A DNA stretch of 64,000 bases, from the NCBI RefSeq assembly GCF_016862995.1, contig NZ_BOOA01000014.1, positions 1 to 64,000 on the forward strand, given 5' to 3'. The notes beneath the pieces were generated by a model that was not told where the DNA came from, searched no databases, and saw only the letters and a list, made by a program, of their open reading frames with translations. Shown piece after piece: positions 49,132 to 57,605 of this stretch (positions within the stretch are counted from its first letter, which is position 1; every line of letters begins with the position of its first letter). The DNA is from Acrocarpospora phusangensis (GTDB taxonomy: Bacteria > Actinomycetota > Actinomycetes > Streptosporangiales > Streptosporangiaceae). A program made the translations under genes and the position numbers.

Positions 49132-50643
49132 TCAGTCGATTGCGGCGAGATAGTCAGATACCGCCGAGATGTCACCGGTGTCGGAGATCAGTGCGACATA
49201 GCCGTCGGGGCGGATCAGCACGAGGGTTCGGTTGGTCGCGCCGTAGGTGCCGGCAAGATGGCCTTCGGTGTCGGTGATGTCGTTGGGGCCGGTCGGTCGC
49301 GCGACGACATGGAGAGTCCTGAGGCCGGGCCGAGAGGCTTCGACCGTTGGCGTGGCCCCGAAGTTCAGTAGCGTGAAGCGGCCGCCGCGGATCAGGTCGA
49401 ACAGTCGGCGGTCACCCTCCACCGTCGTCAGCTTGGTCGCGTCGGGGGCGCGGTCGCCGGCGCGGAGCAGGGCGGTGTCGTCGCGGTCGTCGCGCGCCAA
49501 GGCAGAACCGCGGTAGCCCACGCTGAGCTGCGTCGTGCTCGCATCGCGGCGGGTGGGGATGCTTTTCTGCTCGATCGCCTGTTTGAGGCGCGCGTTCGAG
49601 AGCGCGAGTACGCCGGCCGCGACCGGTCGCCGTTCGGCGTCGTAGGTGTCGAGCAGCGCCGGCGAGGCGCCCTTCGCGACCGCCGCGAGTTTCCAGCCGA
49701 GGTTGTGCGCGTCCTGGATGCCGGTGTTCATCCCCTGGCCGCCGGCGGGCGAGTGGATGTGCGCCGCGTCGCCGGCGAGGAACACGCGACCTTCGCGGTA
49801 GCGGTCGGCGAGGCGGATGTTGGCGCGCCACAGCGACGACCACTCCGGCTCGTGGAGGCGGATGTCGGTACGGCCGCTGCGCCGCTCGAGGATGGCCCGC
49901 ATGTTCGCGAGGCTGAGTTCGGGGTCCTGTTCCGGCGTGATGCCGGCCTGGTATTGGAAGGTGCTGGTCGAGGGGAGTGGGCAGAGGCTGACGAGGCCCT
50001 CCTCATGCCGCCACATGTGCCATGCGTCGCGATCGAGCCCGTCTACCTCGACATCGGCGACGATCATCCGTACCGTCTCGCGGGTCTCGCCGTCGAAAGC
50101 GATACCGGCCTGGTTGCGTACGATGCTGTGGCCGCCGTCGCAGCCGACCAGCCAGCGCGCGGTGACCGTCTCGGCCCCGCCGCTCTTGACGAGCACCGCC
50201 GACACGCTCTCGTCCGACTGCTCGAAGCTGCTGAGCGCAGTGCCGAACTCGACCGCGCCGCCGAACTCCGTCAGGCGCAGCCTCAGCGCTTCCTCGATCC
50301 GCCATTCGGGCGTGATCAGGCTCGCCGGATAAGGGATGTCGGGGCGATCCCTCACCGCTTCGGCGCCGCCCAGTGTCACCTGGCCGTTGGGAGCGGTCGA
50401 ACAGATCGGCATCGCCATCCGGCCGTTGGCGATCACGCGATCGACGATGCCGAGATCGTCGAACACCTCGAGGGTGCGCGGCTGGACGCCCTTGCCGCGT
50501 GAGCCGGGCTGCGGGCCGGGGGCGGCCTCGATCAGGCGGAAGGAGACGCCGCTGCGGGCGAGCTCGCAGGCCAGCGTCAGACCGGTCGGGCCGGCGCCGA
50601 CGATCAGCACCGTCAGCGCGTCCCGCACCTGCGTTCTCGTCAT
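49132..50643 (-). CDS. FAD-dependent aromatic-type monooxygenase
   Basis: A 503-residue class A flavoprotein monooxygenase, which uses NAD(P)H and O2 to hydroxylate aromatic or polyketide substrates. The dinucleotide motif is VLIVGAGPTGLTLACELARS, the DG motif VGCDGGHSIVRNQAG and the GD motif FLAGDAAHIHSPAGGQGMNT. The C-terminal thioredoxin-like tail is present (FTLLNFGATPTVEASRPG). It is divergent from a TetR gene, with paired operators between, so it is presumably induced by an aromatic compound or antibiotic. A rifampicin- or tetracycline-type drug-modifying role is possible but unsupported. Confidence 0.9.
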   Translation of the reverse strand: MTRTQVRDALTVLIVGAGPTGLTLACELARSGVSFRLIEAAPGPQPGSRGKGVQPRTLEVFDDLGIVDRVIANGRMAMPICSTAPNGQVTLGGAEAVRDRPDIPYPASLITPEWRIEEALRLRLTEFGGAVEFGTALSSFEQSDESVSAVLVKSGGAETVTARWLVGCDGGHSIVRNQAGIAFDGETRETVRMIVADVEVDGLDRDAWHMWRHEEGLVSLCPLPSTSTFQYQAGITPEQDPELSLANMRAILERRSGRTDIRLHEPEWSSLWRANIRLADRYREGRVFLAGDAAHIHSPAGGQGMNTGIQDAHNLGWKLAAVAKGASPALLDTYDAERRPVAAGVLALSNARLKQAIEQKSIPTRRDASTTQLSVGYRGSALARDDRDDTALLRAGDRAPDATKLTTVEGDRRLFDLIRGGRFTLLNFGATPTVEASRPGLRTLHVVARPTGPNDITDTEGHLAGTYGATNRTLVLIRPDGYVALISDTGDISAVSDYLAAID

Positions 50644-50659
50644 CTCATCCCCTTGTGTA

Positions 50660-50709
50660 AGAAAGGAATCCCTTTCTACCCGGGTTTGCTAAGAAATGAA
50701 AGCCTTTCT
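50660..50709. promoter_or_regulatory. Duplicated TetR operator between divergent genes
   Basis: AGAAAGG-N4-CCTTTCT (50660-50677) and a copy with one mismatch, AGAAATG-N4-CCTTTCT (50692-50709), lie 32 bp apart in the 74-bp gap between the monooxygenase and the TetR gene. Both promoters must lie within this gap, so a regulator bound here could block both. Three turns of helix between copies suggests cooperative binding. Confidence 0.75.
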
Positions 50710-50717
50710 ATCGTGGA

Positions 50718-51350
50718 GTGGTGATTACCCAGGCGTCCGAACCCGTCCGCCGGCGCCGGCACGGCAAGCAACTCGAGTCCGCGCTGCTCGCCGCCGGATG
50801 GGACGAGCTGGTCGAGGTCGGGTACGCCCGTCTGACGATGGAATCGATCGCCGTGCGCGCTCGTACCAGCGAGGCCGTGCTCTATCGCCGTTGGGCCAAC
50901 AAGGATCAGCTCGTGCTGGCCGCGATCGAGCACTACCGGTGCGCCAACCCGGTCGCGGTCCCCGACACCGGTGCCCTGCGCAGCGACCTGCTCGCCCAGC
51001 TGACCGCCGTGAGCGAAGCCCTCGCCGGCTTCTTCGCCATCGCCGCGGCCGCCGCCTTCTCGGGACTACTGGCCGACACGGGCCTCACGCCCTCACAGGC
51101 CCGCGACAAGGTCATGGCCACCCAGCCGCTCCCGCGTGTCCGGATCATCTACCAACGCGCCCACGACCGCGGCGAGATCGACCTCGAACGCGTCCCCTCA
51201 GCCGTGCTCGCCATGCCCTTCGAACTGGTACGACACGACATGCTCATGGACCTCGAACCCCTGAAGCCCGCACGCATCCAATCGATTGTCGACGAACTCT
51301 TCCTGCCGCTCGTGCAGAACCATCAGGCGGGCCAGACTCCGGAACCGTAG
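50718..51350 (+). CDS. TetR-family transcriptional regulator
   Basis: A 210-residue TetR regulator. The N-terminal HTH reads LLAAGWDELVEVGYARLTME then SIAVRARTSEAVLYRRWANK, and the C-terminal ligand domain contains PFELVRHDMLMDLEPL. Two adjacent GTG codons (50718, 50721) are possible starts. It is divergent from the flavin monooxygenase with a duplicated operator between, so it most likely represses itself and the monooxygenase. Confidence 0.9.
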   Translation: MVITQASEPVRRRRHGKQLESALLAAGWDELVEVGYARLTMESIAVRARTSEAVLYRRWANKDQLVLAAIEHYRCANPVAVPDTGALRSDLLAQLTAVSEALAGFFAIAAAAAFSGLLADTGLTPSQARDKVMATQPLPRVRIIYQRAHDRGEIDLERVPSAVLAMPFELVRHDMLMDLEPLKPARIQSIVDELFLPLVQNHQAGQTPEP

Positions 51351-51370
51351 AAGCGCGTCCAGACGGCGTG

Positions 51371-51706
51371 TTACCGGGGCGGCTGAGGAACGAGAGGGTG
51401 CGGGCTCCATCGGAACCAGGCGTGCTGCCCGCTGATGTGGAGAAGGAAGTCCGCTGCAGGCGGGCCATCGGGTGTGATCAACTCCAGTTGGGCGCTGATC
51501 CGCTCATACACGGCGTCCCAGGCTTCGTAATCGAGGTCGCCGTCTGCCTCGATGAGGGCGAGTTCCTGATCGAACAACGGTTCCACGGCCGCGTACCCGG
51601 GGTGGGCGACGAAGCGTCCCGACAGCCATGGGAAATCGTTGTCGTTCACGTGTATGTCGCCGACGATTTCCTCGCCGCGACGCAGTTGCCAAACCTGCTC
51701 GGCCAC
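51371..51706 (-). CDS. Hypothetical protein, 111 residues
   Basis: A 111-residue soluble protein beginning with GTG (MAEQVWQLRRGEEIVGDIHV). It is acidic, with conserved-looking DFPWLSGRFVAHPGYAAVEP and a Trp-rich ending (ISGQHAWFRWSPHPL). No family with function is recognised. The composition is that of small actinobacterial orphan proteins. It is convergent with the TetR gene, whose stop lies 20 bp away. Confidence 0.7.
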   Translation of the reverse strand: MAEQVWQLRRGEEIVGDIHVNDNDFPWLSGRFVAHPGYAAVEPLFDQELALIEADGDLDYEAWDAVYERISAQLELITPDGPPAADFLLHISGQHAWFRWSPHPLVPQPPR

Positions 51707-51962
51707 ACCTGGACGATACCCCTGTCGATCAAGCAGGGGCAGTCAGGGTACGCCAGGTGGCGGGCCGCCTGTAGAGCCGTTTCGGGCGGCCGAGGGCCCG
51801 GGCGAGTTCAGGGTTCTCTCGATGAGCGGTCAAGGAGGATGCGACGGAACGGCTACGAGCTGGGTTCCGCGAGGTTGTAGTCGGAAAGCCCGGATTGATC
51901 GGGGGTGCCTGAATATGCTGCGGTGATGGGTCATTCGTGTTGCTGGTGATGATCGGGGAGAT

Positions 51963-52538
51963 ATGGCGACCATCGTTTTGTTTCATCACATACTGGGGCT
52001 CACGCCGGGTGTCACCGCGTTCGCTGATGACCTGCGCGAGGCCGGGCACATCGTTCATACGCCTGACCTCTTCGAGGGCCGCACCTTCGGCGGCATGGAG
52101 GAGGGGATGGGTTACGTCCAGGAGATCGGCTTCGGTGCGGTGATCGAGCGTGGTACCCGAGCGGTCGAGGACCTGCCCGCCGACGTGGTCTATGCCGGGT
52201 TCTCGCTCGGTGTGCTCTGTGCGCAGAAGCTGGCTCAGACGCGGTCGGGTGCGCGGGGGGCGTTGCTGTACTACTCCTGTGTGCCGCTCTCGGAGTTCGG
52301 CGACGCCTGGCCGGACGGCGTACCGGTCCAGGTGCACGGCATGGACGCCGACCCCATTTTTGTCGGCGAGGGCGACGTCGACTTCGCTCGGGAGGTGGTC
52401 GAGTCTGCGGAGCAGGGAGAGCTCTTCCTCTATCCCGGTGACCAGCACTACTTCGCTGACCGCACGCTGCCCTCCTACGACCCGGACGCCGCCGCGCTGC
52501 TGTTTTCCCGCACCCTGGCGTTCCTGAAGTCCGCGTGA
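51963..52538 (+). CDS. Dienelactone hydrolase family protein
   Basis: A 191-residue alpha/beta hydrolase of the dienelactone hydrolase type. MATIVLFHHILGLTPGVTAF is the first strand, the nucleophile elbow is YAGFSLGVLCAQKLA (Ser in place of the Cys of classical DLH), and the catalytic His is in GDQHYFADR. The ATG follows GGGGAGAT. The 250 bp upstream shows no convincing gene. The enzyme probably hydrolyses esters or lactones, and the substrate is unknown. Confidence 0.85.
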   Translation: MATIVLFHHILGLTPGVTAFADDLREAGHIVHTPDLFEGRTFGGMEEGMGYVQEIGFGAVIERGTRAVEDLPADVVYAGFSLGVLCAQKLAQTRSGARGALLYYSCVPLSEFGDAWPDGVPVQVHGMDADPIFVGEGDVDFAREVVESAEQGELFLYPGDQHYFADRTLPSYDPDAAALLFSRTLAFLKSA

Positions 52539-52636
52539 CGAGGCCGTGGCCAAGCCCACGCGACGGACGCCGACCTCGACGTGTCGGCCGGTCGCCGGCC
52601 ACGGCCGACGAGGTCGGCGCCACTGAGCCGTAGCCC

Positions 52637-53371
52637 TTACATCGTGCCGCCGGCGCGCCCGCGCACGGTCGCGCCGGCGAGTTCCTTGACGCGTCGTGCG
52701 GGCACCGGCGCTCCGGGCGTCTGGAAGACCCAGTGTTGGAACTCCGCCGAGTCCAACCCGGCCGGCACATCCCCGAAGTACGGAACGCAGTACACGGGCG
52801 TGTTGGGTTCGCTGCGCCAGCTCTCCGCGAGGGTGCCGACGTCCACCGCGTCGTACCCCAGGGCGTCGAGCAGATCAGTCACCTCCGCCTTCGCCGACGC
52901 GTCGTCCCCGGCGACGGTCAGCGCGCTCCGGTCGGCCGCGCCGGTCGGCCGCGCCAGCGAGGACAGCTGCTTCGCGGTGATGTTGTTGAGCGCCTTGACC
53001 ACGCGGGCGCTCGCCAGGTGGCGTTGCACGAGTTCGCTGGAGGTCAGTTCGTTGGAGTCCAGTACGGCGATCTGCCCGTCGCGCACCGGATAGTAGTTCA
53101 GGGTGTCGATCACGACGCGACCGGCCAGCGCCTCTCGCGGCAACTGGTCGTAGGCGAAGAGCGGGACGCTCACGACGACGAGGTCCCCTGCCCTGGCCGC
53201 TTCGGCCGGAGTGGCCGCCCGCGCCCCCTCGCCGAGTTCGGCGACCAGCTCGCCGAGGGTCTCGGGACCCCGCGAGTTGCTGAGTACGACGTTCCATCCG
53301 GCGGCGACGGCGAGCCGGGCGACAGTGCCGCCGATCATGCCGCTCCCGATGAGACCGATGGTCCTGGTCAC
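52637..53371 (-). CDS. NADPH/F420-type oxidoreductase (NAD(P)-binding)
   Basis: A 244-residue Rossmann-fold protein of the F420-dependent NADP reductase/ketopantoate-like family. IGLIGSGMIGGTVARLAVAA is the dinucleotide motif. SNSRGPETL provides a possible 2'-phosphate binding Ser/Arg for NADPH, and VIDTLNYYP and VKALNNI are conserved. It starts with GTG. It is divergent from a TetR gene, so it probably forms a small regulated pair, and redox stress is a plausible inducer. Confidence 0.85.
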   Translation of the reverse strand: MTRTIGLIGSGMIGGTVARLAVAAGWNVVLSNSRGPETLGELVAELGEGARAATPAEAARAGDLVVVSVPLFAYDQLPREALAGRVVIDTLNYYPVRDGQIAVLDSNELTSSELVQRHLASARVVKALNNITAKQLSSLARPTGAADRSALTVAGDDASAKAEVTDLLDALGYDAVDVGTLAESWRSEPNTPVYCVPYFGDVPAGLDSAEFQHWVFQTPGAPVPARRVKELAGATVRGRAGGTM

Positions 53372-53427
53372 GTGTCTTTTCCCCTCTGTGATACTGGTAT
53401 GCGCTACTGATACTCAGTGTCAAGCTA

Positions 53428-53459
53428 GCCACTGGGATTCCATATTGCAAGTCAGTGGC
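53428..53459. promoter_or_regulatory. Inverted repeat, candidate operator in the TetR/reductase intergenic region
   Basis: GCCACTG (53428-53434) and CAGTGGC (53453-53459) form 7-bp arms 18 bp apart, within the 110-bp divergent region. Nearby TGATACT repeats at 53389 and 53407 form a second, weaker pattern. It is a candidate site for the TetR regulator. Confidence 0.45.
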
Positions 53460-53481
53460 GGCTGCCGGGTACGATGGCGGA

Positions 53482-54087
53482 ATGAGCACTCCACGAACCA
53501 AGACCAGGGACATCGCGCGGAGCGCCGTTCGCGAAGAGCTGGCTGAGGTGGCCTTCGGGGTGTTCTGCCGCGACGGCTTCGAGAAGGCCACCTTCGACGA
53601 CCTGGCCGCGGCGGCCGGGGTCTCCCGCAGCACCTTCCTGCGCTACTTCGGCACCAAGGAGGAGGTGGTGCTCTGCGCATTCGACCCCCTCGGCGACGAG
53701 ATGACCGCCGCTCTGCGGGCTCGCCCCGCCGACGAGGACGACTGGACGGCCCTGCGCCGCGCCATCGATCCCGCCGTCGCCTGCTACGCCAGGGACCCCG
53801 CCGACAAACTCGCCCTGCTCCGCCTCGTCCAGGCCACTCCCGCTCTGTGCGCCCGCCTCCGTGAAAAGGTGGTCGGATGGCGTCCGCACCTGGCGCGGGC
53901 ACTCGCCGAACGCTCGGGGGCATCCCCGCTGGCCGCGCTCGTACGAGTGGCGGCGGCCCTGGACTGCCTGACGCTCGCACTGGAGCACTGGGTCGAACTC
54001 GACGGCGGTCGCGCCCTCGACGCCATCACCGACGAGGCTTTTGCTTCCCTCACGGTCGCTCGGGGCCGTCATCACGAGCTTCGATAG
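53482..54087 (+). CDS. TetR-family transcriptional regulator
   Basis: A 201-residue TetR regulator. The HTH reads EVAFGVFCRDGFEKATFDDL then AAAAGVSRSTFLRYFGTKEE. The C-terminal domain is of the type with the acyl-CoA or drug-sensing helix bundle, LALLRLVQATPALCARLREK. It is divergent from the reductase gene, and the gap between holds inverted and direct repeats. It likely controls itself and the reductase. Confidence 0.88.
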   Translation: MSTPRTKTRDIARSAVREELAEVAFGVFCRDGFEKATFDDLAAAAGVSRSTFLRYFGTKEEVVLCAFDPLGDEMTAALRARPADEDDWTALRRAIDPAVACYARDPADKLALLRLVQATPALCARLREKVVGWRPHLARALAERSGASPLAALVRVAAALDCLTLALEHWVELDGGRALDAITDEAFASLTVARGRHHELR

Positions 54088-54229
54088 GACGCTTCACTTC
54101 GCCGAAGCGCAGGCGCCGCCTGGCGGATGCGCCGGCCAGCGGTATCGGTAGAAATCCGTGTTCGGGTGAATGGCTTTGTCGTTAGGGTTACGAGGTGAGC
54201 AGGAAGCTGTCCAGGCAGGAGCCCTATCG

Positions 54230-54610
54230 ATGCCCCGTGAAATCATTTCCACCCCTGAGGCGCCGGAGTACCCCACTTACAGCCAGGCGGTGAAGGTCGG
54301 TAACACGATCTATGTCGCCGGAACCGTCGGAATCGATGTCGCGACCGGGGAGTTCGCGGGACCTACAGTTCAGGAGCAGGCCCGTCAGGCGTTGCGCAAT
54401 TGCCAGGCGATTCTGCGCGCCGGTGGCGCTGAGTTGAGTGACGCCGTCATGGTCCACACGTTGCTCATGCGGCCCGAGGACGCGGACGGCCTGATCGAGG
54501 TCTTCGATGAGTTCTTTCCCGACGTACGGCCGCCGCGCTGCGTGAGCAAACTGGGCGTCGACCGGCCGGGTCTTCTGGTGTCGATCGCCATGACAGCCGT
54601 TACGGACTGA
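54230..54610 (+). CDS. RidA/YjgF family protein
   Basis: A 126-residue protein of the RidA family, which hydrolyses reactive enamine/imine intermediates. AVKVGNTIYVAGTVGIDVAT, EQARQALRNCQAILRAGGAE and the C-terminal RPPRCVSKLGVDRPGLLVSI carry the family pattern with the substrate-binding Arg region. The ATG at 54230 is chosen for the GGCAGGAG site upstream. It stands alone on the plus strand after 142 bp without a gene. Confidence 0.85.
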   Translation: MPREIISTPEAPEYPTYSQAVKVGNTIYVAGTVGIDVATGEFAGPTVQEQARQALRNCQAILRAGGAELSDAVMVHTLLMRPEDADGLIEVFDEFFPDVRPPRCVSKLGVDRPGLLVSIAMTAVTD

Positions 54611-54625
54611 GGTCTACGTGTGATC

Positions 54626-55138
54626 TCACCAGAGGTCGTCGACTTGCTGTGCCTTGGCGGAGATCGCTGAGCCATCCAGTCCTGTTGCCGTCACGTCAAT
54701 GCCAACCTCGCTCCACTCGACGAGGATTTCGAATTTCTCGGGCGGAGGAAGGGGATGGATCGCGAAGGCCGCCTCGTAGGTGCGTATGGATGCGTACCCT
54801 GAGGAGGATCGAGGCATCCAGGTGTAGCTGAGTCGGGTGCTGCCTTCGGTTTCCTGGGTCGGGTCCACGACGCCGTCGGCGAATCGGATCGCGATCTTGA
54901 GGCCGCCGTCCGGAATGATGGAGTGGTTTCGGAACAGGTCGGACGCGGCTGCGTTGGCCTGCCCGCTGAGCAGGGCGGAGTTCTGCGCGATTTCAAGCTC
55001 TACCACCACCGAATCCCGGTATACGCGCATCAGCGGGAGGGTGATGGTGATCCCGGGGGAGCGGGCCAGGATTCTCTCGACGGTTAATATTCTCGCTAGC
55101 TGCAGGAATGGCGCGCTGAGCACGTCGACGTTTTCCAC
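54626..55138 (-). CDS. Hypothetical protein, 170 residues
   Basis: A 170-residue soluble protein starting with GTG (MENVDVLSAPFLQLARILTV). It has alternating beta-like segments (VVVELEIAQNSALLSGQANA, FEILVEWSEVGIDVTATGLD) and no signal peptide or membrane helix. No family with known function is recognised. It lies between RidA and the cutinase gene without evident linkage. Confidence 0.65.
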   Translation of the reverse strand: MENVDVLSAPFLQLARILTVERILARSPGITITLPLMRVYRDSVVVELEIAQNSALLSGQANAAASDLFRNHSIIPDGGLKIAIRFADGVVDPTQETEGSTRLSYTWMPRSSSGYASIRTYEAAFAIHPLPPPEKFEILVEWSEVGIDVTATGLDGSAISAKAQQVDDLW

Positions 55139-55218
55139 TTTTCCTCATTTCTCTGAACGAGGACCCGAGGGTGCGGATTTCCATGAACCCTACACCCTCG
55201 GGCTTTGGGGAATGCAGG

Positions 55219-56772
55219 TCAGCTGCCGCCGCAGTCGGCCACCGTGAACGTGAAGGTCCGGCTGTTGTTGTTCTCGTTGACCTCGGGGATGCCGTCGTCG
55301 AAGTCGGCGGTGAACGAGACCGAGTGCACGCCCGCCGTGATGTCGTGCCAGATGTGGTCGTGGCTGTCGGCGGTTCCGGCCGGGATGCTGAAGTGGCCGC
55401 CGTCGAAGACGGTCCCGGCGTCGTCCACCCAGCGAATGCCGAAGAACCCCGTCTCGACCGTGCCCCTGTTCTTGATCATTGCGCGTACGGTCGGGGAGTT
55501 GCCCGCGCAGAGCGGCTCTCCCGGCAGGATCGACATCGAGGTGACCGCCATGTCGGGCCGGGGCCCGGTCGGCCCGCAGGATTTCACGACCAGTTTCACG
55601 GTCGCGGTGTTGTTGCTCTCGACGGATTCCTTGATTTCCCGGTTGTGGTCGGCGGCGAACTTGACGATGTGCGTGCCCTGGGAGATGTCCGGGAGGACGA
55701 AATCCACCAAGGTCGATCCGCCTGTCGGAATGGCGGTGTGCGTGGAGGTCTCGGCGATGTCGTCGTCGACCTCCCAGCGGTACGGGAACACGCCGGTGGG
55801 AGCCTGCCCGCTGTTGTGGACGGTGGCCCGGACGGTCGGTGAATCTCCTGCGCAGATCGGATCGCCCGACGTCTCGGTCACCTTGGTGACGTTGATGTCA
55901 GGGCGCGGCCCCGGATTCGGCTCGGGATCGAAGGGCCTCGGAATCAGGAGATGCGCCAGGTCGTAGGCGGCCCCGTCGGCTGTGCCGGCATGGTAGTCCT
56001 CGTGCGTACGGCTGCAGAAGGCGTTGCCGTCGTTGCTGCCGTTGAGAAGCACGTCGATACACGCCTGGATCCTGTTCGCCTGGGCCCGGCCGCAGACGGG
56101 GTCGCCGCCGTGGCAGTACGACTGCCCGTAAGGCAGCCAGCCCGGCAGGCGCGACTTGATCAGCAGAGCGTCCCGAACGCCGGCCAGGTCGGCCGCCTTG
56201 TCGTACATCAGGCTCATGAGTCCTTCGACCATGTTGCTGTAGTTCTTCGCGGCGAACGGATCGTCGCGGTCGAAGGACGGATCGCCGAACAGAACGACGG
56301 CTTTGATTTTGGATCCGTACGCCGCCTGGAAATCCGGGGCCAGCATGGCCTGTTTGATCACCCAGGCGCCCTGGGAGTAGCCGACCAGGACGAGTTTCTC
56401 CTCGCAGGTGTGGTCGAGCGCTGCGCGTAGGGAGGTGATTCCGCTCTGGACGCTGGGCGGGGTGAAGGACACCGAGTCGATGATCTGGTCGAAGAGTTCC
56501 GGGACGCCGACCGCCGGATAGTCGACCTCGTGCGGCGTCATCGTGACCGGGGGATCGGCCTCGTCGAGAAGTGTTTTGAGCACCGTGTAGGTCTTGTGGA
56601 CGGGTGTGCCCATCTTCACCTGCGCGTCGAGAGGGTCTTCGCCCGAGCCGCGTACTCCCAGAAAGCCCACCTGGGCGCAATCGGCCGCGGCCCGGGCGGC
56701 TCCGCCCACTAGGGAGAGCAGCCCGGGGAGTGCCAATGCGGTGATGAACATTCGGCGTAATCGAAGAGCCAT
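55219..56772 (-). CDS. Secreted cutinase-family esterase with two CARDB domains
   Basis: A 517-residue exported enzyme. After a signal peptide (to about residue 29), residues 30 to about 290 form a cutinase/alpha-beta hydrolase: FLGVRGSGE at the oxyanion side, the nucleophile VLVGYSQGAWV, Asp near HGGDPVCGRA and His in THEDYHAGTAD. Two CARDB domains follow (about 295-405 and 410-515, DINVTKVTETSGDPICAGDS and DMAVTSMSILPGEPLCAGNS), which are adhesion-like beta modules. It probably hydrolyses cutin, polyester or lipid esters at the cell surface. It has a minus-strand neighbour in the transporter remnant but no shared function is apparent. Confidence 0.9.
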   Translation of the reverse strand: MALRLRRMFITALALPGLLSLVGGAARAAADCAQVGFLGVRGSGEDPLDAQVKMGTPVHKTYTVLKTLLDEADPPVTMTPHEVDYPAVGVPELFDQIIDSVSFTPPSVQSGITSLRAALDHTCEEKLVLVGYSQGAWVIKQAMLAPDFQAAYGSKIKAVVLFGDPSFDRDDPFAAKNYSNMVEGLMSLMYDKAADLAGVRDALLIKSRLPGWLPYGQSYCHGGDPVCGRAQANRIQACIDVLLNGSNDGNAFCSRTHEDYHAGTADGAAYDLAHLLIPRPFDPEPNPGPRPDINVTKVTETSGDPICAGDSPTVRATVHNSGQAPTGVFPYRWEVDDDIAETSTHTAIPTGGSTLVDFVLPDISQGTHIVKFAADHNREIKESVESNNTATVKLVVKSCGPTGPRPDMAVTSMSILPGEPLCAGNSPTVRAMIKNRGTVETGFFGIRWVDDAGTVFDGGHFSIPAGTADSHDHIWHDITAGVHSVSFTADFDDGIPEVNENNNSRTFTFTVADCGGS

Positions 56773-56954
56773 GGGATGCGCCTTCCATCGGTATTCGGGC
56801 CTCGATTATTACGAGCGACCCGGCAGAAGGGGCACGGCGATTTGTATCGTTTATCGGGCGAAATGTGTCGAAATCCAGATCGGGCAGAACGTAATTCGGG
56901 GTACCTGATCACGATCGTGTGCTCTGATCACTGCCCCGTGCCCGGGCCGCCGGA

Positions 56955-57545
56955 TCAGGCTGAGGCGGCGAGCCGCCGCCGTACGGACGCGGACAGCTGG
57001 TCGACGGCCACGACCAGGACGAGGACCACGAGGATGTGGGTGGCCATTTCGTCGAAGCGGAAGAGCTTGATGGACTGGTTGATGAGGAAGCCGATGCCGC
57101 CCGCGCCGACGAGGCCGAGGACGAGGGACGCGCGGACGTTCACGTCGAAGCGGTAGAGGAGGAGGCCGACGAACTGGGGGACGACCGCGGCGAGGACCAC
57201 CGTGGCCCGCTGGCAGAGCGCCCGCGCGATCGCGACCCGCTGCTGGCCACCCGACAGCCGTCCGGCCCGTTCGGCGGCCCGGTCGGCCAGGCCCACCCGG
57301 TCCAGGCAGGTCATCGCCTCCTCGCGCAGTTCGCGCGGGTACAGCGCGGGTGTGAGCGAGTGGCGCAGGGGCAGCCGCCCGAGCGCCCCCGCGCACACGT
57401 TGTCGATCGCGCTGCGCCGCTTCACCAGGTGGATCTGCTGGAACACCATGGCGGGGCGGCCGTCCACGCGGACCGTGCCGGCGTCCGGCGTCTCCAGTCC
57501 GGCGGCGCACCGCAGCGCGGTCGACTTGCCGCCGCGGCGGCCAGT
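56955..57545 (-). pseudogene. phnC-phnE fusion remnant of a phosphonate ABC transporter
   Basis: The first part encodes PhnC-type ATPase fragments: [19 protein letters not shown] (Walker A partly altered and no start codon), [20 protein letters not shown] (Q loop) and the signature [14 protein letters not shown]. Immediately after, in the same frame, [20 protein letters not shown] then [20 protein letters not shown] is the C-terminal part of a PhnE permease. So Walker B and most of phnE were deleted in frame. An internal GTG at 57467 could still give a 170-residue membrane protein. The locus neighbours a flavin oxidoreductase and phosphonatase-like genes, supporting the phosphonate assignment. 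Confidence 0.75.
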
Positions 57546-57605
57546 CGTCGTGCGTGCATATCGGACTCTCCAGATTCGAGTCGAGCGGGGTTCGGCCGAG
57601 CCGGT

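Noticed and set aside
51729-52559. A 276-codon minus-strand frame covering the dienelactone hydrolase gene and the gap upstream
   Set aside because: It opposes a gene with a clear nucleophile elbow. The end of the frame has some plausible residues but no recognisable family.
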